DNA from: Salinarimonas soli
GTDB taxonomy: Bacteria; Pseudomonadota; Alphaproteobacteria; Rhizobiales; Beijerinckiaceae
DNA: 64,000 bases
NCBI RefSeq assembly: GCF_008386575.1
Contig: NZ_VUOA01000028.1
Span: forward strand, 85,588 to 149,587
Direction: 5' to 3'
Notes under the pieces: model-generated
The model's database searches: none
What the model was told of the DNA's origin: nothing
Seen by the model: the letters and a program-made list of their open reading frames with translations, nothing else
Program-made: the position numbers and the translations under genes
Shown here: piece by piece, positions 20,442 to 28,470 of the stretch
Position numbering within the stretch: the first letter of the stretch is position 1
Layout: every line of letters begins with the position of its first letter

Positions 20442-21157
20442 GCGAGGCGCCCCGCCCGGAGCTCCCCGACCACGCGCCCCACGTCCTCGTCGTCGACGAC
20501 GACCGGCGCCTGCGCGAGCTCCTCGCGCGGTTCCTGGGCGAGAACGGCTACCGGGTCACCACGGCGGCGAGCGCCGCGGAGGCGCGGGCGAAGAGCGAGC
20601 ACTTCGTGTTCGACGCCCTCGTCCTCGACGTGATGATGCCCGGCGAGAACGGCTTCGACTATGCCCGCCGCGTGCGCCAGGATTCGAGCGTGCCGATCCT
20701 CATGCTCACCGCGCGCGCGAACCCCGCCGACCGGGTCACGGGCCTGGAGATCGGCGCCGACGACTACCTGCCCAAACCCTTCGAGCCCCGGGAGCTGATC
20801 CTGCGGCTCGGCAACGTGCTGCGCCGCAACGCCCCCGCCGCCCGTGCCGAGGCGGCGCCCGTCGCCGACACGATCCGCTTCGGCCCCTTCAGCTTCCAGA
20901 TCGACCGGGGGCTCCTCACCCGGGGCGAGGAGGTGATCCGCATCACCGAGCGCGAGCGCGAGATCCTCACCATCCTCGGCCATCGCGGCTCGGAGAACGT
21001 GGCGCGCGAGGAGCTCACGGGCGGGGGCGAGGCCAACGAGCGCACCGTCGACGTGCAGATCAACCGGCTGCGGCGCAAGATCGAGGTCGACCCGGCCAAC
21101 CCCGTCTTCCTCCAGACCGTGCGCGGCGTCGGCTACCGGCTCGTCGTCGAGCGATGA
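20438..21157 (+). CDS. petR: OmpR-family response regulator, PetR-like
   Basis: A 239-aa response regulator. The receiver domain has the acidic pair at D20/D21, the phosphorylation site D64 in LVLDVMMPGENG and a conserved lysine in DYLPKPF. The C-terminal OmpR-type winged helix contains the NERTVDVQINRLRRKIE recognition region. Its ends overlap petP and the kinase gene by 4 bp each, forming a tightly coupled three-gene signalling operon. Confidence 0.88.
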   Translation: MSEAPRPELPDHAPHVLVVDDDRRLRELLARFLGENGYRVTTAASAAEARAKSEHFVFDALVLDVMMPGENGFDYARRVRQDSSVPILMLTARANPADRVTGLEIGADDYLPKPFEPRELILRLGNVLRRNAPAARAEAAPVADTIRFGPFSFQIDRGLLTRGEEVIRITEREREILTILGHRGSENVAREELTGGGEANERTVDVQINRLRRKIEVDPANPVFLQTVRGVGYRLVVER

Positions 21158-22518
21158 AGCTCGCCCGCGTCCTCGTCGGCCGCCCGGGGCGGATCTACCA
21201 GCGCTTCGCCCGCTGGTTCTCGGGGCTGATGCCGAAGGGGCTCTATGCCCGCTCGCTCATCATCATCATCGCCCCGATGGTGCTGCTGCAATCGGTCATC
21301 GCCTACGCCTTCATGGAGCGCCACTGGCAGACCGTGACCCGGCGCCTGTCGTCCGCCGTCACCGCCGATATCGCGGCGCTCATCGACGTCTACGAATCCT
21401 ATCCCCAGGAGGGAGGCACCGACACCCTGGAGCGGATCGCCGCCGAGCGCCTCGGCCTCGACGTAGAGATCCTGCGCGGCACCGACCTGCCGCCCCCCGC
21501 CCCGCGCCCCTTCTTCTCCATCCTCGACGAGGCGCTCTCGGAGGAGCTGCAGCGCCAGATCAGCCGGCCGTTCTGGACCGACACGGTGGGCCGCTCGAAC
21601 CTCATCGAGGTACGCATCAAGCTCAACGGCGACGTGATGCGGGTGATCGCGCGGCGCAGCCAGGCCTATGCCTCGAACTCGCACATCTTCCTGGTCTGGA
21701 TGGGCGGCTCGTCCATGGTGCTGCTCGGCGTCGCCATCCTGTTCCTGCGCAACCAGATCCGCCCCATCCTGCGTCTCGCCGACGCCGCCGAGAGCTTCGG
21801 CAAGGGACGCGACGTGGAGTTCCGCCCTCGCGGCGCCCGGGAGGTCCGCCAGGCGGGCCACGCCTTCCTCGAGATGCGGCGGCGCATCGAGCGCGCCATC
21901 GACCAGCGCACCACGATGCTCAACGGGGTGAGCCACGACCTGCGCACCATCATGACCCGCTTCAAGCTCTCGCTCGCCCTCGTGGAGCAGACGCCGGAGG
22001 TGGAGGACCTGAAGCGCGACGTGGACGAGATGAGCCGCATGCTGGAGGGCTATCTCGCCTTCGCGCGCGGCGACGCGGGGGAGGCCGCCGTCACCACGGA
22101 CCTGCGCACCTTGCTGGAGGAGCTCCAGGGCGACGCCCAGCGCCAGGGGCACCACACCACCCTGGAGATGGTGGGCGACCCTATGATCACGGTGCGCCCC
22201 GACGCCTTCCGCCGGCTCCTGTTCAACCTCGTCGCCAACGCCGCGCGCCATGGCGACGAGATCGCCATCTCGGCCAACCACGAGACACGCTGGCTCGTGG
22301 TCACCGTGGACGACGACGGCCCCGGCATCCCGCCCGACCTGCGCGAGGAGGTGTTCAAGCCCTTCGTGCGCCTGGACGAGGCGCGCAACCAGGACGAGGG
22401 CGGCTCGGGCCTCGGCCTTGCCATCGCCCGCGACATCGCCCGCTCCCATGGCGGCGACATCTCCCTCTCGGACGCGCCCCTCGGCGGCCTGCGCGCCACG
22501 GTACGGCTGCCGGCCTGA
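21154..22518 (+). CDS. membrane histidine kinase, EnvZ-like, partner of PetR
   Basis: A 454-aa sensor kinase with transmembrane segments near residues 34-53 and 177-198 enclosing a periplasmic loop of about 120 residues. HAMP and HisKA follow, with phospho-acceptor H261 in NGVSHDLRTIMTR, then the HATPase domain (NLVANAARHG N box, VDDDGPGIP G1, GSGLGLAIARD G2). Coupled to petR by a 4-bp overlap, it is the obvious cognate kinase. The sensed signal is unknown; the EnvZ-like layout suggests an envelope cue. Confidence 0.9.
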   Translation: MKLARVLVGRPGRIYQRFARWFSGLMPKGLYARSLIIIIAPMVLLQSVIAYAFMERHWQTVTRRLSSAVTADIAALIDVYESYPQEGGTDTLERIAAERLGLDVEILRGTDLPPPAPRPFFSILDEALSEELQRQISRPFWTDTVGRSNLIEVRIKLNGDVMRVIARRSQAYASNSHIFLVWMGGSSMVLLGVAILFLRNQIRPILRLADAAESFGKGRDVEFRPRGAREVRQAGHAFLEMRRRIERAIDQRTTMLNGVSHDLRTIMTRFKLSLALVEQTPEVEDLKRDVDEMSRMLEGYLAFARGDAGEAAVTTDLRTLLEELQGDAQRQGHHTTLEMVGDPMITVRPDAFRRLLFNLVANAARHGDEIAISANHETRWLVVTVDDDGPGIPPDLREEVFKPFVRLDEARNQDEGGSGLGLAIARDIARSHGGDISLSDAPLGGLRATVRLPA

Positions 22519-22627
22519 GGCACGGGGTAAAAACCCGGGACGCGCGGCGCCGGGGGGTTCCCATCAAGGCCAAGCTTCGCCTAACGTCCCCTCACGACGC
22601 GATGATTCCGAACGGAACGGCGTCGGG

Positions 22628-22643
22628 TTAACCGGCCGTTAAC
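22628..22643 (+). promoter_or_regulatory. CtrA-type binding site TTAA-N7-TTAAC
   Basis: TTAA at 22628-22631 and TTAAC at 22639-22643 are separated by exactly seven bases, the full CtrA consensus of alphaproteobacteria. The surrounding 19 bp are nearly palindromic (GGTTAAC...GTTAACC). It lies 51 bp before the ATG of a tiny membrane protein, where CtrA would overlap a -35 region. Confidence 0.65.
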
Positions 22644-22693
22644 CAATCTGGGGGACGATGCTCATGGGTTTCGCTCCCGCCTTGGGGATCGCT

Positions 22694-22804
22694 ATGGAAC
22701 TGTTCGTACTCACTTTTCTCGCCTGCTTCAGCACCGTGATCGGTCTCGGCCTCGCGCTCGACCGCTGGGAGACCGGCCGTCGCTACTCGCGCACGGCCCG
22801 TTAA
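22694..22804 (+). CDS. 36-aa single-pass membrane protein
   Basis: A very short gene: a hydrophobic N-terminal segment (MELFVLTFLACFSTVIGL) followed by a basic tail ending RRYSRTAR. The inner ATG at 22694 is chosen because GGGGAT precedes it and because transcription from the CtrA-type site would begin after the in-frame ATG at 22658. Starting at 22658 would give 48 aa. Its TAA overlaps the csaA stop tail-to-tail by 2 bp. Function unknown. The upstream site and topology make it a credible small gene. Confidence 0.6.
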   Translation: MELFVLTFLACFSTVIGLGLALDRWETGRRYSRTAR

Positions 22805-23148
22805 TAGAGGCGTCCGCCGACGGGAGCCTCCCGGCTCGGCTCGATCAGCACCACCTCGCCCTCGGCGTCGGGAACGCCGAGGGTCAACACCTCCGACATC
22901 ATCGGCCCGATCTGCCGCGGCGGGAAGTTCACCACCGCGAGCACGAGGCGCCCCGGCAGCTCGTCGAGCGCATGGTTTCGCGTGATCTGCGCCGACGACC
23001 GCTTGATGCCGATCTCCTCCCCGAAATCGATCGTGAGCCGGTAGGCGGGCTTTCGCGCCTGCGGGAACGGCTCGGCCGCGACGATGCGTCCGACGCGGAC
23101 ATCCACCTTCAGGAAGTCGTCGATCGTGATGAGGGGGGCTGTGGGCAT
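22801..23148 (-). CDS. csaA: tRNA-binding protein CsaA
   Basis: A 115-aa OB-fold protein of the CsaA/Trbp111 type, which binds tRNA and has reported chaperone activity. Its length and motifs fit closely: FLKVDVRVGRIVAAEPFPQA near the N-terminus, the SSAQITRN loop, and PPRQIGPMMSEVLTLG near the C-terminus. The start MPTAPLITIDD is taken because the frame further upstream runs antisense through the next gene and is a shadow. Confidence 0.94.
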   Translation of the reverse strand: MPTAPLITIDDFLKVDVRVGRIVAAEPFPQARKPAYRLTIDFGEEIGIKRSSAQITRNHALDELPGRLVLAVVNFPPRQIGPMMSEVLTLGVPDAEGEVVLIEPSREAPVGGRLY

Positions 23149-23721
23149 GGGCACCTCGGTACGGGAGGACCGGGAGCGTCGCATGGGCAACGGTAACGAG
23201 GCCAGAGGGCGCTGCTGGCTGCCCCGATAGCAGGCGCTTCCGGACGTGGCTCCCGCTTTGCGTGGGAGGACGTCGATGGGTCGGCGCCGGACCATGGCAC
23301 TTAGAAGCGATGTCTGGCGCGTTCTATAGCGCGGCGAAGCTGTCGCCCCGCTGATCCCCTCTCCCCCCTTGCGGGGCACCTCCCCCGCAAGGGGGGAGAG
23401 GGCGCGCACGCCGGTCTCAAGCGAATTCGAGCGGTCTGCGCTGGGTATGCCCGTGATCCCTCTCCCCCCCCTTGCGGGGGAGAGATGGAGAGGGGGGTAC
23501 GGCGCGACAGCGCCGCCTGCACCGTTTCCGTCAAGCGATCGATCGAGATGCGGCTCCCCGCTCCGCACGTCTCCATCCCCCGAAGGGAATCGCGAACCCA
23601 CGTCTGGTTGCCCCAGGGGGAGTGACAAGGCTTCGAAAACAGGCAAGATTGCGCCCCGACGGCGGTCCACGCCGACCCGGGCCATGGAAAAGGGCCAGGA
23701 TATATCCAGAGGAGTGACCTC
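23149..23721. other. 573-bp intergenic region
   Basis: No convincing gene. The stretch 23354-23497 holds GC-rich inverted arms (CCTCCCCCGCAAGGGGGG and CTCCCCCCCTTGCGGGGGAG) of the dispersed repeat family. The last 100 bases before the binding-protein gene presumably hold its promoter, but no clear -35/-10 pair was identified. Confidence 0.6.
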
Positions 23722-24849
23722 ATGAAGAAGACGCTGGTGACGGGCCTCGCGCTCGGTCTCGGCTTGGCGCTGACGGGCGCCGCGAATGCGCAGGTGAAGA
23801 TCGGCGTCGCCGGTCCGATCACGGGGCCGAACGCGGCCTTCGGCGCGCAGCTGCGGATGGGCGCCGAGCAGGCCGCCGAGGACATCAACGCCAAGGGCGG
23901 CATCAAGGGCCAGAAGATCCAGATCACGATCGGCGACGACGTGTCGGACCCCAAGCAGGGCGTGTCGGTCGCGAACAAGTTTGCGGGCGAGGGCGTGAAG
24001 GGCGTCGTCGGCCACTTCAACTCCGGCGTGTCGATCCCGGCCTCGGACGTCTACAACGAGTCGGGCATCATCCAGATCACCCCGGCCTCCACCAACCCCC
24101 GCTTCACCGACCGCAACATGTGGAACACGTTCCGCACCTGCGGCCGTGACGATCAGCAGGGCGCGGTGGCCGGCACGTATCTCGCCGACAAGTTCAAGGG
24201 CAAGAAGGTCGCGGTCGTCCACGACAAGACCCCCTACGGCAAGGGTCTCGCCGACGAGACGCAGAAGACCATGAACGCCAAGGGCCTCAAGGAGGTCGTG
24301 TACGAGGGCGTGAACACGGGCGAGAAGGACTTCTCGGCCCTCGTGTCGAAGATGAAGCAGTCCAACGTGGACGTCGTCTATTTCGGCGGCCTGCACACCG
24401 AGGCCGGCCTCATCATCCGCCAGATGCGCGACCAGGGGCTGAACGCTCCGCTGATGTCGGGCGACGGCATCGTGTCGGCCGAGTTCGTGTCCATCGCCGG
24501 CCCCGGCGCCGACGGCACGCTCATGACCTTCGCGCCCGATCCGCGCAAGAACCCGGCGGCCCAGGAGGTCGTGAAGAAGTTCCGCGCCAAGGGCTTCGAG
24601 CCGGAGGCCTACACCCTCTACTCCTACGCCGCGCTCGAGATCATGGCGCAGGCGGCGGACGCGGTGGGCTCCTTCGACCCGAAGAAGATCGCCGAGTACA
24701 TGAAGTCCGGCAAGACCTTCAACACGGCGATCGGCCCGATCTCCTACGACAAGAAGGGCGACATCACCCGCCCCGACTACGTCGTCTATGCCTGGAAGAA
24801 GGGCGCCGACGGCAAGATCGACTACTCGGGCAACGAGCTGACCCAGTAA
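23722..24849 (+). CDS. branched-chain amino acid ABC transporter substrate-binding protein (LivJ/LivK family)
   Basis: A 375-aa periplasmic binding protein. It has a signal peptide ending near ANAQ, then IGVAGPITGPNAAFGAQLR, the KGVVGHFNSGVSIPAS ligand loop and a C-terminal domain. The sequence is close to the leucine/isoleucine/valine-specific receptors of rhizobia. It is monocistronic, with its own terminator and no permease genes nearby, so it must share membrane components encoded elsewhere. Confidence 0.92.
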   Translation: MKKTLVTGLALGLGLALTGAANAQVKIGVAGPITGPNAAFGAQLRMGAEQAAEDINAKGGIKGQKIQITIGDDVSDPKQGVSVANKFAGEGVKGVVGHFNSGVSIPASDVYNESGIIQITPASTNPRFTDRNMWNTFRTCGRDDQQGAVAGTYLADKFKGKKVAVVHDKTPYGKGLADETQKTMNAKGLKEVVYEGVNTGEKDFSALVSKMKQSNVDVVYFGGLHTEAGLIIRQMRDQGLNAPLMSGDGIVSAEFVSIAGPGADGTLMTFAPDPRKNPAAQEVVKKFRAKGFEPEAYTLYSYAALEIMAQAADAVGSFDPKKIAEYMKSGKTFNTAIGPISYDKKGDITRPDYVVYAWKKGADGKIDYSGNELTQ

Positions 24850-24872
24850 GCGGCGCGCAGCGCCGAGCGAGG

Positions 24873-24902
24873 CCCGCCCCGGGAGACCGGGGCGGGTTTT
24901 TT
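24873..24902 (+). terminator. rho-independent terminator
   Basis: Arms CCCGCCCCGG (24873-24882) and CCGGGGCGGG (24887-24896) enclose a GAGA tetraloop, followed by six T. It terminates the binding-protein gene and abuts the stop of the convergent DUF1203 gene. Confidence 0.95.
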
Positions 24903-25372
24903 CATGCCCGCACCACGCGCGCCGCGAAGCATCCCCGGCGGGCGAAATGGACGTGGACCTCGGCGACGTCCGGGCGGTCCATGTAGCGCTCGATCAGGGC
25001 CCTGGTGCCCTCCCCCTCCGCCACCTCGGCGTCGACGATGAGCGCCTCGCCGTCATACGCGCGCAAGCTCACCAGGCGCTCGGCGATCATCGGCGGCAGC
25101 TCGCCCTCGTGGCGCGCCGGCGCCAGCGAGCCCTGCGCCACGAAGATCGGGCCGCTCGCATGGTAGGGCGAGGCCGGGTGGGGCTGGTGGGTGAAGTTGA
25201 GGAGGATCAGGGTCTCGCCCTCGTCCGCCCAGCGCAGGCCCACGCGGCAGGGATAGGCGCCGCCCTTGTCGGCGACCACGCGGCGGGCGTTGCGGCGGGC
25301 AAGCGCCGCGTCGTCGAGGGCGAAGAGGTCCTGGAAGAGGTCGGGCGCGAGGCCCTCGATGCGGTAAGCCAT
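24902..25372 (-). CDS. DUF1203 domain protein
   Basis: A 156-aa cytoplasmic protein that fits the DUF1203 family: AYPCRVGLRWADEGE, then LILLNFTHQPHPASPYHASG and IFVAQGSL, with a C-terminal VHVHFARRGCFAARVV. The start MAYRIEGL has GGAG six bases upstream; two other in-frame starts lie up to 27 bp earlier. The function of the family is unknown to me. It lies in tandem with ccdA, 75 bp downstream. Confidence 0.78.
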   Translation of the reverse strand: MAYRIEGLAPDLFQDLFALDDAALARRNARRVVADKGGAYPCRVGLRWADEGETLILLNFTHQPHPASPYHASGPIFVAQGSLAPARHEGELPPMIAERLVSLRAYDGEALIVDAEVAEGEGTRALIERYMDRPDVAEVHVHFARRGCFAARVVRA

Positions 25373-25447
25373 GGCGGTCTCCATCTGCGAGACCGTCACC
25401 GTGGCGAAGGAGCGGGCCGGCGCCCACCCGATTCCTGCCGGGCGCGG

Positions 25448-26176
25448 CTAGCCGAGCCGGCCGAGCACCGGGAAGGTCTCGAGGAGCCAGAACGAGACCG
25501 TCGTGATCCATCCCGTCAGGAAGGCGATGCCCGTGAGCACCAGGAGCGCCCCCATGGCCTTCTCGATGTGCGAGAAGCGCGAGCGCATGCGCTGGAGCAG
25601 CGCCACGAAGGGCCGCATGGCGAAGGCCGCGAGGAGGAACGGGATGCCGAGCCCCGCCGAATAGACCGCCAGAAGGGCCGCCCCCTTCCACACGCTCGTC
25701 TCCGATCCCGCGACCGCGAGGATCGCGGCGAGGATCGGGCCGATGCAGGGCGTCCAGCCGAAGGCGAAGGCGAGGCCCATCACGTAGGCGCCCCAGACGT
25801 CGACGGAGCGGTTCACCTGCACCCGCGCCTCGCGGTAGAGCAGGCCGATGCGGAAGACCCCGAGGAAGTGCAGGCCCATGGCGATGATCATCACCCCCGC
25901 CAGGGTCCCGAGCACGTCGAGATATTGGCGCACCACCTGCCCCAGGGCGGAGGCCGTTGCGCCGAGAACCACGAAGACCGTGCTGAACCCGGCGACGAAC
26001 AGGAGCGCCGTCAGCATGGCCCGTCGGCGCACGCCCCAATCGTCGCCGTCGCGCAGCTCGTCGAGGGTGACGCCCGCCAGAAAGGAGAGGTAGGGCGGCA
26101 CGAGCGGCAGCACGCAAGGCGACAGGAAGCTGATAAGGCCTCCGAGCAGCGCGGCGAGGAACGACACTTCGATCAT
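25448..26176 (-). CDS. ccdA: cytochrome c biogenesis / thiol transport protein CcdA
   Basis: A 242-aa membrane protein with about six transmembrane segments that carries reducing equivalents across the inner membrane to periplasmic thioredoxin-like proteins. The two redox-active cysteines lie in the expected proline-rich motifs: SFLSPCVLPLVPP (C21) and FGWTPCIGP (near residue 150). No ccm genes are adjacent, so it could serve cytochrome c maturation or another thiol pathway. It is divergent from the P1 peptidase gene. Confidence 0.92.
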   Translation of the reverse strand: MIEVSFLAALLGGLISFLSPCVLPLVPPYLSFLAGVTLDELRDGDDWGVRRRAMLTALLFVAGFSTVFVVLGATASALGQVVRQYLDVLGTLAGVMIIAMGLHFLGVFRIGLLYREARVQVNRSVDVWGAYVMGLAFAFGWTPCIGPILAAILAVAGSETSVWKGAALLAVYSAGLGIPFLLAAFAMRPFVALLQRMRSRFSHIEKAMGALLVLTGIAFLTGWITTVSFWLLETFPVLGRLG

Positions 26177-26272
26177 GGCCCAGCCTTGTAGCGGGCCGTT
26201 CCCCGGGGCGCCAGCGATGCGGGGCCGCATCTCCGCTTCGTGATAGGTCGGCACGATCGGCTATGATGGGGC

Positions 26273-27271
26273 ATGATGCGCAACCTCATCACCGACGTGC
26301 CCGGCATCCTGGTCGGGCACGCCCACGATCCGGGGCTCGGCTCCGGCGTCACCGCCGTGATCCTCGATCCACCGGCGGTGGCTTCGGCGGCCGTGATCGG
26401 CGGCGCGCCCGGCACGCGCGAGACGGACCTGCTCGCGCCCGACGCCGCGGTGGAAGCCGTCGACGCGATCGCCCTGTCGGGCGGCTCGGCCTTCGGGCTC
26501 GACGCCGCGGCGGGGATCCAGGCCTGGGCGCGGGAGCGGGGGCGCGGCTTCGCGATCGGCCCCGTCCGGGTCCCCATCGTGCCGGCGGCGATCTGCTTCG
26601 ATCTCCTCAACGGGGGCGACAAGAACTGGGGCCGGCATCCGCCCTACAGGGAGCTCGGCTTCGCGGCGGCCGAGGCGGCGGCCGTGGATTTCAGCCTCGG
26701 CAGCGTCGGGGCCGGCTATGGCGCCACCACGGTCGATCTCAAAGGAGGCGTCGGCTCCGCGAGCGCGGTCCTGCCCTCCGGACATCGGGTCGGGGCGCTC
26801 GCCGTGGTCAACGCGCTCGGGTCCGCCCTGGCGAACGAGGGGCCGCATTTCCTCGCCGCGCCCTACGAGGTGGAGGACGAGTTCGGCGGGCTCGGCCTGC
26901 CCCCGGATCTGCGGCTACGGGCCCCACGCTGGAAAGGCGGCGCGCAGCCGGCCACGACGCTCGCCGTCGTGGCGACGGATGCGGTTCTGACCAAGGCTCA
27001 GGCAAGGCGGCTGGCCTTCGCGGCCCAGGGCGGGCTCGCCCGCTCGCTCACCGTCGCCCATGCGCTCCTCGATGGGGACACCGTCTTCACGGTCGCCACG
27101 GGACGGCGTGGGCTGGACGGCGGAGCCTCCGACCTCGTCGCGATCGGCGCGGCGGCGGCGGCGTGCCTCGCCCGGGCGGTGGCGCGGGGCGTCTACGAGG
27201 CACGGTCCTGGCCCGGCTCGATCCCCTCGTGGAGCGAGCGCTTCGGCTCACCGGGACGGAACGGGGCATGA
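26273..27271 (+). CDS. P1-family peptidase (DmpA-like aminopeptidase)
   Basis: A 332-aa member of the self-cleaving DmpA/P1 peptidase family, N-terminal-nucleophile hydrolases that act as L-aminopeptidases/D-esterases or beta-aminopeptidases. Blocks include ITDVPGILVGH at the start, ALSGGSAFGLDAAAGI, GSVGAGYGAT, and the processing region GAQPATTLAVVATDAVLTKAQ. There T228 or T229 is the likely cleavage site and nucleophile, where DmpA itself uses serine. Two ATGs lie side by side at the start. Substrate unknown. Confidence 0.88.
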   Translation: MMRNLITDVPGILVGHAHDPGLGSGVTAVILDPPAVASAAVIGGAPGTRETDLLAPDAAVEAVDAIALSGGSAFGLDAAAGIQAWARERGRGFAIGPVRVPIVPAAICFDLLNGGDKNWGRHPPYRELGFAAAEAAAVDFSLGSVGAGYGATTVDLKGGVGSASAVLPSGHRVGALAVVNALGSALANEGPHFLAAPYEVEDEFGGLGLPPDLRLRAPRWKGGAQPATTLAVVATDAVLTKAQARRLAFAAQGGLARSLTVAHALLDGDTVFTVATGRRGLDGGASDLVAIGAAAAACLARAVARGVYEARSWPGSIPSWSERFGSPGRNGA

Positions 27272-27295
27272 AAAAAGGCGGGCCCGGTGCCCGCC
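27271..27295 (-). terminator. rho-independent terminator of the repeat-rich protein gene
   Basis: GGCGGGC (27277-27283) pairs with GCCCGCC (27289-27295). On the minus strand the stem is followed by six T, so it works for the gene at 27314-27775. It touches the stop codon of the convergent peptidase gene. Confidence 0.85.
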
Positions 27296-27313
27296 TTCTC
27301 GTTCGATGCCGTC

Positions 27314-27775
27314 TCAGTAATAGGAGCGGCGCACGACCCGGCGGGTGGTGTAGACCGGGCCGTGATGCACCACGCGGCGCACGACCCGACGGTGCCCGTA
27401 ATAGACCGGCTGGCGATAGACCACCCGGCGGGGCGCGTAATAAGCCGGCTGCCGGTAGACGACCCGGCGCACCACGCGGCGCGGCGCGTAGTAGACCGGC
27501 TCACGGTAGACCACCCGGCGCACCACGCGACGCGGCGCGTAGTACACGGGCTCGCGAACGACGACACGGCGGACCACGCGACGGGGACGGTAATAATCGC
27601 CATAGCCGTAGCTGGCCGGGGCATAGTTGTAGCGGGGGCCGTAGCCATAGCCGTAAGCCGGACCGCCGATGCCGACGGAGACGCCGAAGCCCTGGGCCTT
27701 CGCCTCGGGGGCGCCGAACGACGCGACGGCCGCGGCCAGCGCGCCGACGACGCCCATGAGAAGCTTCTTCTTCAT
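27314..27775 (-). CDS. exported tyrosine/arginine/valine repeat protein
   Basis: A 153-aa protein with a signal peptide (KKKLLMGVVGALAAAVASFG, cut near AKAQ). A Gly/Tyr-rich linker with YGYGYGPRYNY leads into four to five degenerate repeats of about 17 residues of the type YYAPRRVVRRVVYREPV. The DNA repeats with about a 51-bp period. The mature protein is very basic and tyrosine-rich, suggesting an envelope, surface or polyanion-binding role; similar proteins are common but uncharacterised in Hyphomicrobiales. GGGAGAG precedes the ATG. A one-mismatch EcfG-like promoter (GGATC-N16-CGTT) lies at 27828-27852 on the same strand. Confidence 0.82.
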   Translation of the reverse strand: MKKKLLMGVVGALAAAVASFGAPEAKAQGFGVSVGIGGPAYGYGYGPRYNYAPASYGYGDYYRPRRVVRRVVVREPVYYAPRRVVRRVVYREPVYYAPRRVVRRVVYRQPAYYAPRRVVYRQPVYYGHRRVVRRVVHHGPVYTTRRVVRRSYY

Positions 27776-27891
27776 CACGTTCTCTCCCACATGCGGATCA
27801 CGGGAATCCCCGCTCCGCTCGCAGGTCAACGCAAAGCACCCGAATTGGATCCCGCATCAAAACGTGAGGATCGAGACTAGAGCTGGAGTAG

Positions 27892-27907
27892 ATGAACGGA
27901 TGTTCAT
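27892..27907. promoter_or_regulatory. inverted repeat ATGAAC-N4-GTTCAT
   Basis: Perfect 6-bp arms about 65 bp upstream of the EcfG -35 box of the 28066 gene. It shares TGAAC-N4-GTTCA with the site at 13177-13192. Confidence 0.35.
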
Positions 27908-27971
27908 GTCGAGCACGCCGGTAAAGGCCAAGTAGACGATCATGGCAATACGAGTTGCGGCATGATTTCCG

Positions 27972-27996
27972 GGAACATCGAGATGTACGGCACGTT
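27972..27996 (+). promoter_or_regulatory. EcfG-type general stress promoter (GGAAC-N16-CGTT)
   Basis: GGAAC at 27972-27976 and CGTT at 27993-27996 have exact 16-bp spacing. The ATG of the downstream exported protein is 70 bp after the -10 box. Confidence 0.7.
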
Positions 27997-28065
27997 GACA
28001 GGATCTCAGGCCGGCGACCATCCCGTCGATCGTCCGCACGGCCACGTCATTCTTGGAGGAAGCCA

Positions 28066-28410
28066 ATGCGCAAGACCACGTTCACGCTCGCGCTCGCCGC
28101 CGCAACCGCTCTCGGCCTCGGCGCCGCCTCGGCGCAGCAGCGCCAGATGCAGCACGACATGTCCGGCTCGTCCATGGGCGGCTCGTCGATGAGCGGCTCC
28201 CGCACGATGCAGCGTGAGGGGTCGGGCACGTCGCGGACCATGGAGCGCTCGACCCGCGGCGCCGAGACCCGCCAGACCCGCGAGCCGCGCAGCACGGGCA
28301 CCGTCAGCCCCGGTGCGTCGCGCTACGCGCCCGGCCAGGTGAAGAAGCGCGAAGGCGAGACGAGCGCACGCGAGTTCGCGCCCGGCCAGCGGATGAACAA
28401 CACCCGCTAA
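28066..28410 (+). CDS. small exported Ser/Met/Arg-rich protein
   Basis: A 114-aa protein with a signal peptide (KTTFTLALAAATALGLGAAS, cut near SAQQ). The low-complexity mature region is rich in Met, Ser, Gly, Arg and Thr: MQHDMSGSSMGGSSMSGS, then arginine/threonine-rich segments. It ends with two ARxFAPGQ/RYAPGQ-like blocks. GGAGG lies seven bases before the ATG. It has its own EcfG promoter and a strong terminator. No family recognised; the pattern suggests a stress-induced periplasmic protein. Confidence 0.8.
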   Translation: MRKTTFTLALAAATALGLGAASAQQRQMQHDMSGSSMGGSSMSGSRTMQREGSGTSRTMERSTRGAETRQTREPRSTGTVSPGASRYAPGQVKKREGETSAREFAPGQRMNNTR

Positions 28411-28432
28411 CCCGACGCCCAAAGCCTGGAAG

Positions 28433-28463
28433 AGCCGTCTCCGCCCCGCGGAGACGGCTTTTT
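28433..28463 (+). terminator. rho-independent terminator
   Basis: AGCCGTCTCCGC (28433-28444) and GCGGAGACGGCT (28448-28459) form a 12-bp stem, then a T-run. It serves the 28066 gene and lies against the end of the convergent lipoprotein gene. Confidence 0.93.
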
Positions 28464-28470
28464 CGTGCGC

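Noticed and set aside
22614-22640. GGAAC...CGTT upstream of the 36-aa membrane protein as an EcfG promoter
   Set aside because: Spacing is 18, outside the 16-17 rule, and it overlaps the better CtrA-type site.
23149-24396. Upstream extension of csaA through the binding-protein gene
   Set aside because: Antisense shadow of a certain gene; CsaA is complete at 115 aa.
27330-27600. Possible CRISPR-like or tandem DNA array
   Set aside because: Repeats have a 51-bp period, no spacers, and stay in one reading frame, so they are protein repeats.
27892-27907. LexA box
   Set aside because: The alphaproteobacterial LexA box is GTTC-N7-GTTC as a direct repeat; this is an inverted repeat with a 4-bp spacer.
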